Positions 62,650 to 64,000 of a stretch of DNA of 64,000 bases are shown one piece after another. How positions within the stretch are numbered: the stretch's first letter is position 1; every line of letters starts with the position of its first letter. A program made the position numbers and the translations under genes. The notes under the pieces are model-generated. The model searched no databases, had not been told where the DNA came from, and was given only the letters and a program-made list of their open reading frames with translations. This stretch comes from Vreelandella aquamarina. GTDB lineage: Bacteria > Pseudomonadota > Gammaproteobacteria > Pseudomonadales > Halomonadaceae. The stretch covers positions 62,001 through 126,000 of the forward strand of contig NZ_JABYQT010000002.1 in NCBI RefSeq assembly GCF_020075495.1, written 5' to 3'.

Positions 62650-64000
62650 CGGCCCTGCAAACGTCACTGAAACGCCCGATACGTCCGCTCCGCCTGAGCC
62701 CGAACTTGCCCTCGCCAGCGAGGCGTTCAATGATGGCCTGGCGCTCTTGTGCCGTCAGTTGGGTCGGCCCACCAGCACGGTGGAGCTGACCGACGGCTTT
62801 GCGCTGGCCCAAGGGCGGCTGCCGCTTGGCACGGTACCTCGCGCCTTGAAGCGGGTCGGCATGGCGGGGCGGGTAGTCGAGCTCTCGATCGAGCGGCTGT
62901 GCGAAGGGCTGCTACCGGCTCTGCTGCTGTTGGAAAACGGCACGGTGTGCCTGCTGGTCGAGCAGCACGGGGACGAAGGGGTGATCCTCGTGCCGGAAAG
63001 CGGTGATGGCCAGGAGCGCCTGGCGCTTACGGCGTTGGCCAGGCGCTACACCGGCGTGGCGGTGGTGGCACGCCAGGTCTACCGTGCCGATGGCCGTGCC
63101 GGCGGGTTTGCCCGCGAGCGCAAGGAGCACTGGCTGAAAGGCCCGGTGCGCCGGCAGTGGAAAACCTACATGGAGGTGGGGGTGGCCGCGTTGATGGCCA
63201 ACCTGCTGGCCATTGGCACGGCCATTTTTGCCATGCAGGTCTACGACCGGGTGGTGCCCAACAACGCCATCGATACGCTATGGATTCTGGCCAGCGGCGT
63301 GGCCCTGGCCGCCACTCTCGAGTTCGTCCTGCGCGTTCTGCGCGGGCGGTTGATCGATACCACAGGCAAGCGGCTGGATCTCAGCCTGTCGTCACGCCTG
63401 TTCGAGCAGGTGATGCAGCTTCGTCTGGCGGCCAAGCCGGGCTCCACCGGCGCCTTCAGCAGCCAGCTGCGCGAGTTCGAATCGGTACGCGAGTTCTTCA
63501 CGTCCTCGACCATTGGCGCAATCAGCGACCTGCCGTTCGTGCTTCTGTTCATCGGCGTGATCGCCTACATAGGCGGGCCGATTGCCTGGGTGCCGCTGGC
63601 GGCGGTCATCCTGATGGTGCTGCCCGGGCTTCTGGCCCAGCCGCGCCTGGCCGCACTTGCGCGTCAGAACCTGCGCGAGGGGGCCATCCGCCAGGGGGTG
63701 GTGCTGGAGACGCTGGAGAATCTCGAAACCGTCAAGACCACGCGCGCCGAAGGGCGCCACCTGCGTATCTGGGACTCGCTCTCGGCCGAGCTTGCCGATG
63801 CCGGGGTGCGCATGCGCTCGCTCGGCTCCATGCTCAGCTTCGGCGCCGCCTTCGTGCAGCAGCTTTGCTATATCGGCGTGGTGATCGTCGGGGTCTACCG
63901 CATTGGCGCCGGGGAGCTGACGGTCGGGGCCTTGATCGCCTGCACGATCCTGGCCTCGCGCACCATTGCGCCGATGAGCCAGGTCGCCGGTATCCTTACG
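62630..64000 (+). CDS. LapB-like type I secretion ABC transporter, partial
   Basis: Open from ATG 62630 (AAGGA upstream) to the window end, 457 codons visible. After a Pro-rich start there is a degenerate C39-peptidase-like domain (about 35-150: FNDGLALLCRQLGRPTSTVELTDGFALAQGRLPLGTVPRAL) without the catalytic Cys arrangement, typical of LapB-type exporters. Then comes the ABC membrane domain (YMEVGVAALMANLLAIGTAIFAMQVYDRVVPNNAIDTLWILASGV; FFTSSTIGAISDLPFVLLFI). The nucleotide-binding domain lies beyond the window. Exports the giant adhesin. Confidence 0.92.
   Translation, partial: MRAEKSSGPANVTETPDTSAPPEPELALASEAFNDGLALLCRQLGRPTSTVELTDGFALAQGRLPLGTVPRALKRVGMAGRVVELSIERLCEGLLPALLLLENGTVCLLVEQHGDEGVILVPESGDGQERLALTALARRYTGVAVVARQVYRADGRAGGFARERKEHWLKGPVRRQWKTYMEVGVAALMANLLAIGTAIFAMQVYDRVVPNNAIDTLWILASGVALAATLEFVLRVLRGRLIDTTGKRLDLSLSSRLFEQVMQLRLAAKPGSTGAFSSQLREFESVREFFTSSTIGAISDLPFVLLFIGVIAYIGGPIAWVPLAAVILMVLPGLLAQPRLAALARQNLREGAIRQGVVLETLENLETVKTTRAEGRHLRIWDSLSAELADAGVRMRSLGSMLSFGAAFVQQLCYIGVVIVGVYRIGAGELTVGALIACTILASRTIAPMSQVAGILT

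Overview
The window looks like a moderately high-GC gammaproteobacterial chromosome, most probably Halomonas or another member of the Halomonadaceae. This rests on protein content (NarK pair, NarXL, NarGHJI plus PpiC, Yip1-like proteins, a BapA/LapA-type adhesin) and on base composition. It is a judgement from recognised families, not a database match.

Region 1 (1-877) holds the 3' part of an AEC-family permease and a tRNA-Arg(CCT). Region 2 (about 861-13690) is an integrated element that reads as a P4-like phage satellite. It has a P4-type integrase beside the tRNA, a two-zinc-finger Ogr/Delta-like activator, AlpA, a C4-like leader RNA, small coupled ORFs, a TOPRIM primase and a DUF927 helicase. 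These are followed by an array of 16 GTTGCC/GGCAAC hexamers (candidate origin), an unknown 325-aa protein, a P2-family-like cos candidate and an AT-rich cargo segment. The cargo carries a membrane-anchored unknown protein and an OLD nuclease/UvrD helicase pair that looks like a Gabija anti-phage system. A 10-bp copy of tRNA sequence at 13681 is a possible, weak attR.

Region 3 (13749-20187) is ordinary chromosome: LysE exporter, LysR regulator, B3/4 protein, DUF333 lipoprotein, CreA, CAP protein, PNPOx-like protein, Yip1-like membrane protein, MarR regulator and a carboxymuconolactone-decarboxylase-like protein. A 16-bp sequence with a 6-6 palindrome lies between the MarR gene and the first Yip1 gene. 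It recurs exactly in front of the second Yip1 paralogue 9.5 kb away, suggesting a small MarR regulon.

Region 4 (20291-40476) is a nitrate respiration and nitrosative-stress locus: two NarK transporters, narL-narX, a small three-gene operon, the second Yip1 gene, a Cys/Met PLP enzyme, nnrS, narGHJI, a PpiC-type isomerase and hmp. A perfect 7-2-7 NarL site precedes one narK, a NarL-like palindrome precedes narX, and an NsrR-like 11-1-11 site precedes hmp. Sensing (NarX), response (NarL), transport (NarK), reduction (NarGHI with chaperone NarJ) and NO detoxification (Hmp, NnrS) are thus all together.

Region 5 (40543-64000) has a small STN-domain protein, a CDF transporter overlapping a solute-binding lipoprotein, and then a 17.8-kb gene for a BapA-like giant adhesin with 12 acidic Pro-Asp 9-mers and 45 Ig-like repeats. 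It is followed by its type I secretion TolC-like protein and a LapB-like ABC transporter cut by the window end.
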